From Halomonas denitrificans (GTDB taxonomy: Bacteria > Pseudomonadota > Gammaproteobacteria > Xanthomonadales > Wenzhouxiangellaceae), in contig JAHVKF010000002.1 of NCBI GenBank assembly GCA_019800895.1, positions 620,001-684,000 on the forward strand: 64,000 nt of DNA, written 5' to 3'. Below the pieces are notes generated by a model. That model did no database searches. It was given only the letters and a program-made list of their open reading frames with translations, and was not told the DNA's origin. Of this stretch, positions 48,493 through 57,113 are shown in pieces. Position 1 is the stretch's first letter. Every line of letters starts with the position of its first letter. The position numbers and the translations under genes are program-made.

Positions 48493-50256
48493 ATGCAGCC
48501 GGTGAACCGAACCCTTCGCGCGCGCTGGCGGGTGATGCCCGTTGTCGTCCTGCTATGGACGGCGGCGACGGCCGGCGCGGTCGATCGCGAGGCGTTCGGG
48601 CAGCGGCTCGAACTGGCCGCCCGACTGAACATCGAAGCGCCGTGGCGGGAGTCCCAGGCCGTGCTCGACGAGCTTCGACCCCACCTGGGCCTGGCCACCG
48701 GCGATCAGCTCGTGACCTTCCTGATGCTGGAGAGCCGGAACCAGGCGCTGAACGGTGAGATCACCGCGTCGCTGGCGACCGTCGACCGGCTCCTCGACCT
48801 CGATCTCGACCCCGATCAGCGCCTCGCCGCCCACGCGCGGGCCGCCAACGTCGGCTACATCGGACGCCAGTTCGAGCCGACCTTTCGACACCTCAACGAC
48901 GCCTTCGAACTGATCGAAGCGGCCGACGGGACCGAAGGCGTCAGCCAGATCTACAGCATCGCGGCCTACGTCTACGCACTGGTCGAGGAGTTCGAGGATG
49001 CACGTGAGTTCGGCGAACAGGCCGTGGCCATCGCGCGGGGCAGCGCCTCGATCCGCGAACTCTGCGCCGCGCACGAACGGCTGGCCTTCGTCCACAAGCG
49101 ATCGGGCAATTTCGAGGAGGCGGAAACCCACTACCAGGCCGCCCTCGACGCGTGCCCGGCCGGTGATCATCCCTTGATCAACGGCGCGATCGAGTACGGC
49201 TTCGCCGACCTGCTGCAGGCCGCCGGCCGCTTCGAACGGGCCCGGCCCCGCTTCGAGCGCGGGATCGACGCGATGCTCCGGATGAACTACCGCAACGGCC
49301 TGGCCGAAGCGCGCGTGTTCCGGGCCCGGATGGCGCACCGCGAGGGCGATGAATCGATGGTCGAAGCGCTGCTGACCTCCGCCCTGCCGGATCTCGACGC
49401 GGCCGGCCACGACGAATACCGGGCCGAAGCGCATCGCGTTCTGGCCGACCTCGACCATCGGCGTGGACGGCACGGGCAGGCCTACGAGCACCTGGCCGTT
49501 TCGCTGGCCGCGCGAGAGGCGCACCTTGCCGAGGTCCGGGCGCGCGAGACCTCGTTCCTGCGCGCACGCTTCGCCAGCGCGGCGAAGGAACGCGAGCTGG
49601 CCCGCCTGCGCGAACAGCAACGGATCAGCGAACTGGAAGCGCGCAGCCAGGCGCAGCAGTCGCAGCTGCGCCTGGTCGTGTCGATCGCCGCTGCGCTCCT
49701 GCTCCTGGCGGTTTCCGTGTTGTGGATCCGAGCGGCACGGGATCGGCGACGTTTCCGTCGCCTGGCGCAGCGCGACGCGCTGACCGCGCTGAGCAACCAC
49801 ACGCGCTTCTTCGAGCTGGCCGAGCGGACCCTGGCGCTGGCGCGGGAAAAGCGCCGACCGTTCACGCTGGTGCTGGCCGACATCGATCACTTCAAGCAGG
49901 TCAACGATCGCCACGGCCACCTGGTCGGCGATCAGGTTCTACGCCATGTGGGCACGCGCCTGCGTGAGAGCCTGGGCCGGATCGGCATCATCGGGCGCGT
50001 CGGCGGCGAAGAGTTCGCCGTCGCCGTGCCGGGCGTCGAACGAGCCGAGGTCCGGCAACGGCTCGAGCAGCTTCGGCGCGAGCTCGTGGCCGTGCGGGTC
50101 GATGGCGTCCCGGTGCCGGTCACGATGAGTTTCGGTCTGGCGTCGCCGCGGGGCGACGAGTCGCTGATCGAACTCAGGAAGCGCGCCGATCAACGTCTCT
50201 ACGCGGCCAAGCAAGCGGGGCGCGACCGGATCGACGAAACGGCCGAGGCGCCCTGA
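48493..50256 (+). CDS. Membrane-anchored TPR-sensor diguanylate cyclase (GGDEF)
   Basis: The 587-residue protein has a signal peptide or signal anchor, a periplasmic helical-repeat region at about 30-380 with TPR-like units (AAHERLAFVHKRSGNFEEAETHYQAALDACPAG), a coiled coil (AKERELARLREQQRISELEARSQAQQSQ), a membrane helix (LVVSIAAALLLLAVSVLWI), and a C-terminal GGDEF domain. The active site is RVGGEEFAVAVPG and the Mg/base loop ADIDHFKQVNDRHGHLVGDQVL. The inhibitory I-site RxxD is lost (RESL), so product feedback is unlikely. It should make cyclic di-GMP in response to a periplasmic cue. Confidence 0.92.
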   Translation: MQPVNRTLRARWRVMPVVVLLWTAATAGAVDREAFGQRLELAARLNIEAPWRESQAVLDELRPHLGLATGDQLVTFLMLESRNQALNGEITASLATVDRLLDLDLDPDQRLAAHARAANVGYIGRQFEPTFRHLNDAFELIEAADGTEGVSQIYSIAAYVYALVEEFEDAREFGEQAVAIARGSASIRELCAAHERLAFVHKRSGNFEEAETHYQAALDACPAGDHPLINGAIEYGFADLLQAAGRFERARPRFERGIDAMLRMNYRNGLAEARVFRARMAHREGDESMVEALLTSALPDLDAAGHDEYRAEAHRVLADLDHRRGRHGQAYEHLAVSLAAREAHLAEVRARETSFLRARFASAAKERELARLREQQRISELEARSQAQQSQLRLVVSIAAALLLLAVSVLWIRAARDRRRFRRLAQRDALTALSNHTRFFELAERTLALAREKRRPFTLVLADIDHFKQVNDRHGHLVGDQVLRHVGTRLRESLGRIGIIGRVGGEEFAVAVPGVERAEVRQRLEQLRRELVAVRVDGVPVPVTMSFGLASPRGDESLIELRKRADQRLYAAKQAGRDRIDETAEAP

Positions 50257-50278
50257 CGCCGCGACCTGCGGCAACCCG

Positions 50279-50638
50279 TCACGGGCGCCCGGCGATGAAG
50301 TCGATGTCGATCTCCCAGTCGGCGTACCAGCGAGAGCGGCCCTGCTCCTGCGCCGCAAGGTGCTCCGGGTGCTCGCGCCACGCGTCGATGGCGTCGCGCG
50401 ACGCCCAGTAACACACGGTGACGCCGAGGCCGTCCTCGCCGCGCTCGCTTTCCATGCCGAGGAAGCCGGGCTGGCGGGCGGCGAGTTCGGCGATCCGCCG
50501 CGCAGCAGCCTCGTAGTCGGCCGAATCGCCCGAGAGCCGCGATCGGAAGGTCACGGCCCAGCACGGCGCACCGGGGGTGCGCCGCTCGGAGCGGGCCCGA
50601 TCAGGCCTCCTGGTCGCCCGTGTCTTCTTCCCGCTCAT
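50279..50638 (-). CDS. Antibiotic biosynthesis monooxygenase (ABM)-domain protein
   Basis: About 119 residues from an ATG at 50638, which overlaps the S9 peptidase gene by 38 nt. The conserved part is CWAVTFRSRLSGDSADYEAAARRIAELAARQPGFLGMESERGEDGLGVTVCYWASRDAIDAWREHPEHLAAQEQGRSRWYADWEI, a single ABM ferredoxin-like fold. The true start is unclear: an AGGAGG sits at the S9 stop but no good start codon follows within ten bases. ABM proteins are dimeric, often haem- or quinone-linked oxygenases or simple binding folds; the activity here is unknown. Confidence 0.75.
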   Translation of the reverse strand: MSGKKTRATRRPDRARSERRTPGAPCWAVTFRSRLSGDSADYEAAARRIAELAARQPGFLGMESERGEDGLGVTVCYWASRDAIDAWREHPEHLAAQEQGRSRWYADWEIDIDFIAGRP

Positions 50639-52736
50639 CGGTCGATGCCTCGGCAAGCTGCGCGTGCAGGTAGGCGTAGATCAGCGCACTGAGGTAGGCC
50701 CGCTGCTTCAGGTTGGCCGCGCCGCCGTGACCGCCCTCGATGTTTTCGTAGTACAGCAGGTCGTGGCCCTGGTCGAGCATCTTCGCCACCATCTTTCGTG
50801 CGTGTCCGGGGTGGACCCGGTCGTCGCGCGTCGAGGTGGTGAAGAACGCACGCGGGTAGTCCGCGTCGGCGTCCACGTTCTGGTACGGCGAGTATTCGGA
50901 GAGATAGGCCCATTCCTCGGGCTGGTCCGGATCGCCGTATTCGGCCATCCAGCTGGCCCCGGCCAGCAGCAGGTGATAGCGCTTCATGTCGAGCAGGGGT
51001 ACCTGGCAGACCACCGCGTCGAACAGGTCCGGACGCTGGACCATCACGGCGCCGACCAGCAGCCCGCCGTTGCTGCCGCCCTGGATGCCGAGGTGATCGG
51101 GCGAGGTGATGCCGCGCTCGATCAGGTCCTCGGCCACGGCGATCAGGTCGTCGTAGGCGCGCTGGCGGTTCTCCTTCAGCGCCGCCTGGTGCCACTTCGG
51201 ACCGAACTCGCCGCCGCCGCGAATGTTGGCCAGCACGTAGGCTCCGCCGCGCTCCAGCCACGCCGAACCGGTCACGCCGGAGTAGAAGGGCGTGCGCGAA
51301 ACCTCGAAGCCGCCGTAGGCCGACAGCAGCGTCGGGGTTTCCCCATCGGCTTCGAAGCCGGCCGGCGTGACCACGAAGTAGGGAATGCGCTCGCCATCGG
51401 CCGATGTGGCCTCGTGCTGTGCGACCTCCATGCCGTCGGCGTCGAACCAGGACGGTTCGCTGCGCACTTCCGTGTGGCGGTCGGCAGCGGCGTCGGCCTC
51501 GTAGAGCGTCGAGGGGGTCAGGAAGCCGGTGTAGTTGTAGTAGAACCGGTCCGAGCGGTCGTCGGCGGAGACGACGGAAATGCTGCCGAGCGCCGGAACG
51601 TCGAGCGACTGCTGCTGCCACTCGCCGTTGTCGAAGGTGAAGCGCAGGAGCTTCGAGACCACGTTGTCGAGGACGTTGACCAGGACCGTGTTGTCGGTCG
51701 TTGCGACGCTGGCGATCGAAGCGCGCTCACCGGGCCGGTAGACGACCGACACCTCGGGGGTCTCGGTCTCGAGACTCTCGATCGGCGCCGCGACAAGGGC
51801 CCCCTGCGGATAGGTGGTGCCGGCAACGTCCCAGTCGGATTTCAGGTTGATCAGCGCCTGGCCGTCGATCAGGCCGGCCAGTTCTGCGTCGTCCTGTACG
51901 TTGAGCCGGTGCGTCTCGCCGGCGCGGTACAGGTAGTAATGGCGCGAGAAGAAGCCGGGCGCCCGGATGATCATGTCGTAGTGGGTGTCTCCGTCCCAGA
52001 AGCGCGCACCGAACGACGCGACGTCGCCCTGTTCCCCTTCGAAGACGATTTCGGCCTGCGCCGGATCGGTGCCCCGCCGCCAGATCCGGACCGTGCGCGG
52101 GTAGCCGGAATCGGTGACCTGCTCCGGCGTGAAGGCCGGACCGTAGAACACCGAATCGCGATCACGCCAGCCGATGCTGCTCTTGGATTCGTCGAGGGCA
52201 AAGCCGCCTTCGACGAATTCGCGCGTTTCCATGTCCCATTCGCGCGTGACCGACGCGTCCGCGCCGCCGATCGACAGGCTGACCAGGCAGCGGTCGTAGT
52301 CCGGATAGCGGCAGTTGGCGCCGGCCCATACCCAGTTCTCGTTTTCCTCGCCCGCCAGCGCATCGAGGTCGAGCAACACGTCCCATTCGGGCTCGTCGTT
52401 CCGGTAGCCCTCGACCGACGTGCGGCGCCAGAGGCCGCGAACGTGATCGGCGTCCCGCCAGAAGTTGTAGATCATCCCTCCCTGCAGCGACGGGTAGGCG
52501 ATCCGATCGTCGGAAGTCAGGATCTCCAGCGCCCGCTCGTGGATCGGCTCGAACAGCGCGTGGGCTTCGAGCTCGGCCTGCGACACCTGGTTCTGTCCGC
52601 GGGCCCAGGCCAGGGCGTTCGGGCCCTCGACGTTCTCGAGCCAGAGATAGGGGTCGTCGACGACTTCGGTCTGGGCCATGGGCATGGGGCTGGCGGCGAT
52701 GCCGGCGCTGAGGAAAAGGATTCGGCAGTGTTTCAT
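50601..52736 (-). CDS. Secreted S9 prolyl oligopeptidase
   Basis: About 711 residues from the ATG at 52736, which gives a signal peptide (MKHCRILFLSAGIAASPMPMAQ). The N-terminal propeller starts DDPYLWLENVEGPNALAWARGQN. The C-terminal alpha/beta hydrolase domain has the catalytic Ser in GIQGGSNGGLLVGAVMVQRPDLFDAVVCQVPLLDM, with Asp and His in the later TRDDRVHPGHARKMV and NIEGGHGGAAN. It cuts peptides after proline, outside the cytoplasm. The frame is open far upstream of the ATG, but that part is not protein-like. It shares a promoter region with the 53079 gene. Confidence 0.94.
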   Translation of the reverse strand: MKHCRILFLSAGIAASPMPMAQTEVVDDPYLWLENVEGPNALAWARGQNQVSQAELEAHALFEPIHERALEILTSDDRIAYPSLQGGMIYNFWRDADHVRGLWRRTSVEGYRNDEPEWDVLLDLDALAGEENENWVWAGANCRYPDYDRCLVSLSIGGADASVTREWDMETREFVEGGFALDESKSSIGWRDRDSVFYGPAFTPEQVTDSGYPRTVRIWRRGTDPAQAEIVFEGEQGDVASFGARFWDGDTHYDMIIRAPGFFSRHYYLYRAGETHRLNVQDDAELAGLIDGQALINLKSDWDVAGTTYPQGALVAAPIESLETETPEVSVVYRPGERASIASVATTDNTVLVNVLDNVVSKLLRFTFDNGEWQQQSLDVPALGSISVVSADDRSDRFYYNYTGFLTPSTLYEADAAADRHTEVRSEPSWFDADGMEVAQHEATSADGERIPYFVVTPAGFEADGETPTLLSAYGGFEVSRTPFYSGVTGSAWLERGGAYVLANIRGGGEFGPKWHQAALKENRQRAYDDLIAVAEDLIERGITSPDHLGIQGGSNGGLLVGAVMVQRPDLFDAVVCQVPLLDMKRYHLLLAGASWMAEYGDPDQPEEWAYLSEYSPYQNVDADADYPRAFFTTSTRDDRVHPGHARKMVAKMLDQGHDLLYYENIEGGHGGAANLKQRAYLSALIYAYLHAQLAEASTDEREEDTGDQEA

Positions 52737-52842
52737 GGATCGGTCCTGATCGAGTGCTCGAAACCCGGCATTGTGCCCGTTCGGCTGTCGGGGCGGCGTG
52801 TGCCAGAGGTCCCCTGCATCGTTCTCGTCGTCTGCGGGACAC

Positions 52843-52952
52843 CGTGGAACGAAACGTGGAACGGTCCGTGGAACACGTCGACGACCAACCCGGCCGTGCC
52901 GCCGAACGCCCCGCTCCGAGCAGGGTGGCTGCGGAACGCTCCCCCGTGGAAC
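52843..52952 (+). repeat. Iterated CGTGGAAC array between divergent genes
   Basis: CGTGGAAC occurs at 52843, 52855 and 52867, exactly 12 bp apart, and again at 52945. The octamer is one half of the parS palindrome found in recF. The array lies in the 342-bp interval between the S9 gene and the 53079 gene. No other structure or gene was seen in that interval. Confidence 0.65.
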
Positions 52953-53078
52953 ATCGGCGAAACCTCTGCCTGCCCCCGATTCCGGCTCCGATGGCGGTTG
53001 AAAAACACCCGCGCCATCGGAACGTCTACTGGTGAAGCGCAGACGCGCTGATTTCACTCGAACCAAATGGAGGGCTCG

Positions 53079-53801
53079 ATGAGACTCCAGCATAAAAAAC
53101 CGCTTTCGATCGCCATTGCATCCATTGTCTCCGCCACGCTCGCATCCGGCATTGCGTTCGCCGGCGAGTACGGCGCCAAGGACCATTCGGATTCGATGAC
53201 CGGGGCCGAAACGTCGAATCAGGCCAGCATCACTCCGGACATGACGCCGGACGACGGCTGGATTTCGATCAGCGGATCGGTTTCCGATGTCGAACGTGAC
53301 GAGTTCGAGTTGAACTACGGAGATGGTTCCGTAACCGTCCGGATGGACGACGGTGACCGCGACGCCGACGCCTACGCACTTCTGCCGGGCGACAAGGTCC
53401 GAGTCATCGGTCGCGTCGACGACGACTTCATGGAATCGCTGACCATCGATGCGCACAGCGTGCAGATCGACAAGCTGGATACGACCTTCTATTCCAGCGC
53501 GGCCGATCGTTCCGCCATGGATGAAAACGCGATGTGGATGACGGTCACTGCACCGATCACCGTGTCGGAAACCTTCGTCAACGGGACGGTCAAGTCGGTG
53601 TATGACGAGCACTTCACCGTCGAAACCGGTATGGCGACGCTTCGAGTCGATGTGGACGACCTGCCGAACAATCCGCTCGACGACGAGGGCTATCTCCAGG
53701 TCGATGTCGGTGACGAAGTGGTCGTGACCGGCGACATGACCAGCGGTTTCTTCGAAGGCCGCCAGCTCGACGCGGACGTCGTGGTCGAGTTGAACAGCTG
53801 A
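53079..53801 (+). CDS. Secreted acidic OB-fold-like (DUF5666/BOF-type) protein
   Basis: The ATG at 53079 follows GGAGGG and yields 240 residues with a signal peptide cut after AFA. Two similar domains follow: ISISGSVSDVERDEFELNYGDGSVTVRMDD...GDKVRVIGRVDDDFMESLTIDAHSV at about 65-135, and VNGTVKSVYDEHFTVETGMATLRVDVDD...VDVGDEVVVTGDMTSGFFEGRQLDADVV at about 170-238. The pattern (G-x-V-x-x-V, D-x-F-x-x, GD-x-V-x-V-x-G) suggests small OB-like barrels, as in DUF5666 or the YdeI/NirD stress family. It is very acidic, so calcium or polyamine binding is possible. Function is unknown. Confidence 0.75.
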   Translation: MRLQHKKPLSIAIASIVSATLASGIAFAGEYGAKDHSDSMTGAETSNQASITPDMTPDDGWISISGSVSDVERDEFELNYGDGSVTVRMDDGDRDADAYALLPGDKVRVIGRVDDDFMESLTIDAHSVQIDKLDTTFYSSAADRSAMDENAMWMTVTAPITVSETFVNGTVKSVYDEHFTVETGMATLRVDVDDLPNNPLDDEGYLQVDVGDEVVVTGDMTSGFFEGRQLDADVVVELNS

Positions 53802-53862
53802 TCCTCCCGCAAGACCGCTGGCGGTCCAGCCATCCGGCTGGAAACCGGCAGCGCGCAACGCG

Positions 53863-53895
53863 AACGCCCCGGTCGGAATTTCCGGCCGGGGCGTT
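53863..53895. terminator. Bidirectional terminator between the 53079 gene and cmoB
   Basis: AACGCCCCGGTCGG and CCGGCCGGGGCGTT pair over 14 bp (one G-T) around a 5-nt loop. It lies between converging stops and is followed on the plus strand by CTCGTTTCT. Confidence 0.7.
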
Positions 53896-53953
53896 CTCGT
53901 TTCTGCGCACTGGCAAGGACCCGGGCATGCGGGACCAGGCCCGACCCCCATGC

Positions 53954-54919
53954 TCAACGGCGTTTCGCGACAACCGATGCTCGCAAGGGCGGCGGATATC
54001 CCTCGATCGTCCGGGTCCGGTCGGGCGCGAGTGCGTGCGTGAGCGAATGAAACGGCATCCACTCCGTCGGACGTTGCTCATCGGTCGACGTCGCGGTCAG
54101 ATCGACGCAGGTGGCGTCCTCGAAGCCGGTCTCCTCCAGCCAGTCGAGCAGCCGCGGGACGGTGGGCAGGCGGTGGACGTTGCGCATGTTGGCGTAGCGG
54201 TCGGGGGGGTCGAACTCGGCGATATCGTCGCCGGGCAGGACCAGGGTTTCGATCAGGGCCGTCGCGCCCGCCGCGAGGTGGCGACGGATGCCGGCGAGAT
54301 GCTCGAGCGGGTCGCGCCTGTGGTAGAGCACCCCCATCGAGAACGCGACGTCGAAGGCCCCGGTCGCCGGCAGCGCTTCGAAGGCGACCGGAAGCAGATC
54401 GAGCGGCGCCGGGCCGGCGAAATGCTCGATCGCGCGGTGCTGGTACCAGAACACCAGCGTCGGGTCGCAGGCGATCACCGATGCGGAATCGCCGTCGAGC
54501 ATCCGCCACGCGAAATAGCCGTTCCCGGCCCCGATGTCGAGCACGCGCTTGCCGTCGAGATCGACGTGCGGCGCCACGCGGTCCCATTTCCAGTCCGAAC
54601 GCCATTCCGTATCGATCGGCACGCCGCCGAGCCGCAGGGGTCCCTTGCGCCACGGAATCAGGCCGCGGAGGCGGTCGACCAGGGCGTCGCGGTCGTCGAT
54701 CGCGCCGCCGGCGACGAGCACGCCGTCGTCGATCCGCCAGCCGGGGTCCGCCGCAGGCAAGCCGTCGAGCACCGCCTGCCACTCGGCCATGCGGCCGTGC
54801 CGGCCCGCGGCCGTCGCTTTCCGGGCGGCCCCGATCACCCGTGATACTCCGTCGTCGCCGAAGGCCGCGGCCAAGCGGTCGACGCGAGCCGGAGTCGGTT
54901 CGAGCAGGTCGCTGGGCAT
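53954..54919 (-). CDS. cmoB: tRNA U34 carboxymethyltransferase CmoB
   Basis: The 321-residue protein has the CmoB hallmarks LIPWRKGPLRLGGVPIDTEWRSDWKWDRV, then the SAM motif VLDIGAGNGYFAWRML and IACDPTLVFWYQH, FDVAFSMGVLYHRRDP, and YANMRNVHRLPTVPRLLDWLEETGF. It uses carboxy-S-adenosylmethionine made by CmoA to form cmo5U34 in tRNAs. Start is the ATG at 54919, 35 bp from the divergent cmoA; these two genes are normally in one operon. Confidence 0.97.
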   Translation of the reverse strand: MPSDLLEPTPARVDRLAAAFGDDGVSRVIGAARKATAAGRHGRMAEWQAVLDGLPAADPGWRIDDGVLVAGGAIDDRDALVDRLRGLIPWRKGPLRLGGVPIDTEWRSDWKWDRVAPHVDLDGKRVLDIGAGNGYFAWRMLDGDSASVIACDPTLVFWYQHRAIEHFAGPAPLDLLPVAFEALPATGAFDVAFSMGVLYHRRDPLEHLAGIRRHLAAGATALIETLVLPGDDIAEFDPPDRYANMRNVHRLPTVPRLLDWLEETGFEDATCVDLTATSTDEQRPTEWMPFHSLTHALAPDRTRTIEGYPPPLRASVVAKRR

Positions 54920-54954
54920 ACAATCAACTCCGGATTCGAGGAAACGGCAGGCCG

Positions 54955-55722
54955 ATGCCCGCCGACCGATCGATGGCGCGAGACGAAATCTACCGGGAAG
55001 GAATCTACAGGAACGAGGACCGGCCCGCCGCGCCGTTCGAATTCTCCGAGGCGGTGGTCAAGGTGTTCCCGGACATGATCGAACGCTCGGTGCCCGGCTA
55101 CCGGGAACTGCTCGAACACACCGGGCTGCTGGTCGGACGGGCCGTCCGGCCCGGCACCCGGATCTACGACCTGGGCTGCTCGCTGGGTGCGGCCACGCTT
55201 GCCGCCCGCCGCGCGGTCCACGTCGAGGATGTGCAGATCGTCGCGGTGGACCGGTCACCGGACATGGTGACCCGCTGCCGTGAGGTGATCGCGGCCGACA
55301 ACTCGCGCGTGCCGGTCGAGGTGGTCGAGGGCGATGTCTGCGACCTGCCGATCGAGAACGCGTCGATGGTGCTCGTCTACTACACGCTGCAGTTCCTGCC
55401 CTTGGCCGAGCGCGATGCCCTCGTCCAGCGCATCCACGACGCACTGGTGCCGGGCGGCGTGCTGGTGCTGGCGGAGAAGCTGGCCTTCGAGCCGCCCGAG
55501 CGCCAGGCATGGCTGGATACGCACCACCACGACTTCAAACGATCGCAGGGCTACTCGGACCTGGAGATCGCGCGCAAGCGCCAGGCGCTGGACAACGTGC
55601 TGGTCCCGGAAACCCGGCAGCAGCATCACGCGCGGCTGGAGGCGGCGGGATTCACGACCGTGGTCGACTGGTTCCAGTGCTTCAACTTCGCGGCAATCGC
55701 GGCGGTGCGCGGCGATGACTGA
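54955..55722 (+). CDS. cmoA: Carboxy-S-adenosyl-L-methionine synthase CmoA
   Basis: The 255-residue protein starts near RDEIYREGIYRNEDRPAAPFEFSEAVVKVFPDMIERSVPGYRELL and keeps IYDLGCSLGAATLAARRAV, VDRSPDMVTRC, ENASMVLVYYTLQFL and HHDFKRSQGYSDLEIARKRQALDNVL, all typical of CmoA. It turns SAM and prephenate into carboxy-SAM, the cofactor of CmoB. It diverges from cmoB and overlaps the next gene by 8 nt. Confidence 0.97.
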   Translation: MPADRSMARDEIYREGIYRNEDRPAAPFEFSEAVVKVFPDMIERSVPGYRELLEHTGLLVGRAVRPGTRIYDLGCSLGAATLAARRAVHVEDVQIVAVDRSPDMVTRCREVIAADNSRVPVEVVEGDVCDLPIENASMVLVYYTLQFLPLAERDALVQRIHDALVPGGVLVLAEKLAFEPPERQAWLDTHHHDFKRSQGYSDLEIARKRQALDNVLVPETRQQHHARLEAAGFTTVVDWFQCFNFAAIAAVRGDD

Positions 55723-57097
55723 GGGCGTCGAGCGCGACGAGGCCGCTGGAGTCCCGGCCGCCGTGGACGACCGGGAGCTCGACCGGATCGAGCGTCTCCG
55801 CGATCGAACCGACGAGATCGAACTGATCATCTCGGGCCTGACCACGGTGGCCCTGTTCACGCTGCCGGGCCTGCTGTTCGAGGTCGTGAGCGGTCGCACG
55901 ACGCACCAGTCCCCTGCCGGATCGCAGGCCATGGAGGTGCTTCTTGTACTGGCGCCCGGCGTCTTCTATGCGCTGGGTGGGTGCTTCGCGGTTCACCTGA
56001 TGATTCGTGCCTATTGGGCCGGACTCGTGGGCCTGCGCTCGGTGTACCCCGGAGGGATCGTCTGGGACCGGGTGCCTGGCATCGGCCGCCTGACTCGTGA
56101 GTACCACCAGGCAAACCTGCCGGACCTGCGCCGCGCGATCACTTCGGCGGACCACGCCGCCTCGGGCCTGTTCTCGGTGATCAGCATGATCGCGCTGGGC
56201 ATGGTCTGGATCTCGGTCCTGATGGTCGGCATCCTCCTGGCCGGCCAGTGGCTGGGATCGGTCACCGGTGATCCGGATCGAGCGGTGGACCTGTCGTTGT
56301 GGATCCTCGCGCTCGTGTTCGTCGGTGCCCCGCTCCTGCTCTGGTTGCTCGACGCGGTGCTCGGCGCTCGGATGCCTGCGCTGGCCCGGCGGCCTGCCTA
56401 TCGGGCCGCGGTCGCGGGCCTCATCCGCATCAACGGCTGGATCTGGCCGCAGCGCCTGATCCTGCCGGTCCAGCTGACGTTGCAGAGCAACACGCGGCCC
56501 TACCTGTTCTCCTTGCTGATCGCGCTGGGCACCGTCTGCATCCTGTTCGTCGGCTTCACGCGCTACGAGACCTGGACGCAGTTCTCCCTGTCGGAGGAGT
56601 TCCGCTACCTCGACCGCTCTGCGATCGAAGGCGGTGTCGACAGCGCCCACTACGAGAGCTTGAGGGGCGGCCCCGATCGCCTGCGGACCGTGCCGACGAT
56701 CGATGATTTCGAGCAGCGCAGCGCCTTCGTCCGGGTGTTTCTCCCGTACTGGCCCCTGCGGGACAACGCCTTGCTCGACGAGCGTTGTCCGGACCCGGCG
56801 CAGGGCGTGTCCTGCCTGCAGGCGCTGTGGTCCGTCCGCTTGGGCGACCGGACGGTCGATCCGGCCTCCCTGCTGCCGACCGAGCGGCGCGACCTGAACC
56901 AGCGCGGCCTGACCGCGCTCGTGCCGCTGGCCGACCTGCCGCCGGGGCGGTACACGCTGGAGATCGTCTGGAACGGGTCCGCCGCACCGGATCACGCGCC
57001 GCCGGCCGAGCACTACCGCGTGCCGTTCGTGTTCTCGCCGGAGCAGGAACTCGGCGCGCGTGACGCCGCAGGCCGGGGGTCGCCGATCGGATTCTAG
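55715..57097 (+). CDS. Hypothetical multi-pass inner-membrane protein with soluble C-terminal domain
   Basis: The 460-residue protein has an acidic N-terminus (about 1-40), then about five hydrophobic helices: VALFTLPGLLFEVV, MEVLLVLAPGVFYALGGCFAVHLMI, GLFSVISMIALGMVWISVLMVGILLAG, LWILALVFVGAPLLLWLLDAVLG and YLFSLLIALGTVCILFVGF. A soluble, Cys-containing domain of about 145 residues ends the protein. Its ATG overlaps the cmoA stop by 8 nt, so they are cotranscribed. I do not recognise a family. Its stop is 16 bp from the stop of the convergent PRPP synthetase-like gene. Confidence 0.7.
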   Translation: MTEGVERDEAAGVPAAVDDRELDRIERLRDRTDEIELIISGLTTVALFTLPGLLFEVVSGRTTHQSPAGSQAMEVLLVLAPGVFYALGGCFAVHLMIRAYWAGLVGLRSVYPGGIVWDRVPGIGRLTREYHQANLPDLRRAITSADHAASGLFSVISMIALGMVWISVLMVGILLAGQWLGSVTGDPDRAVDLSLWILALVFVGAPLLLWLLDAVLGARMPALARRPAYRAAVAGLIRINGWIWPQRLILPVQLTLQSNTRPYLFSLLIALGTVCILFVGFTRYETWTQFSLSEEFRYLDRSAIEGGVDSAHYESLRGGPDRLRTVPTIDDFEQRSAFVRVFLPYWPLRDNALLDERCPDPAQGVSCLQALWSVRLGDRTVDPASLLPTERRDLNQRGLTALVPLADLPPGRYTLEIVWNGSAAPDHAPPAEHYRVPFVFSPEQELGARDAAGRGSPIGF

Positions 57098-57113
57098 GCG
57101 CGGTCGGCTGCGC

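Noticed and set aside
45630-48698. 1022-residue open frame on the minus strand
   Set aside because: Antisense to the M14 peptidase, whose zinc motifs and signal peptide are clear; the antisense product is Arg/Gly/Gln-rich with no motif.
50577-53051. 824-residue open frame on the plus strand
   Set aside because: Antisense to the S9 prolyl oligopeptidase, which has GGSNGG and the full fold; the opposite frame has no recognisable domain.
52737-54062. Long upstream extension of the S9 peptidase frame on the minus strand
   Set aside because: It would cover the signal-peptide-bearing 53079 gene and its composition is not protein-like; the ATG at 52736 gives a proper signal peptide.
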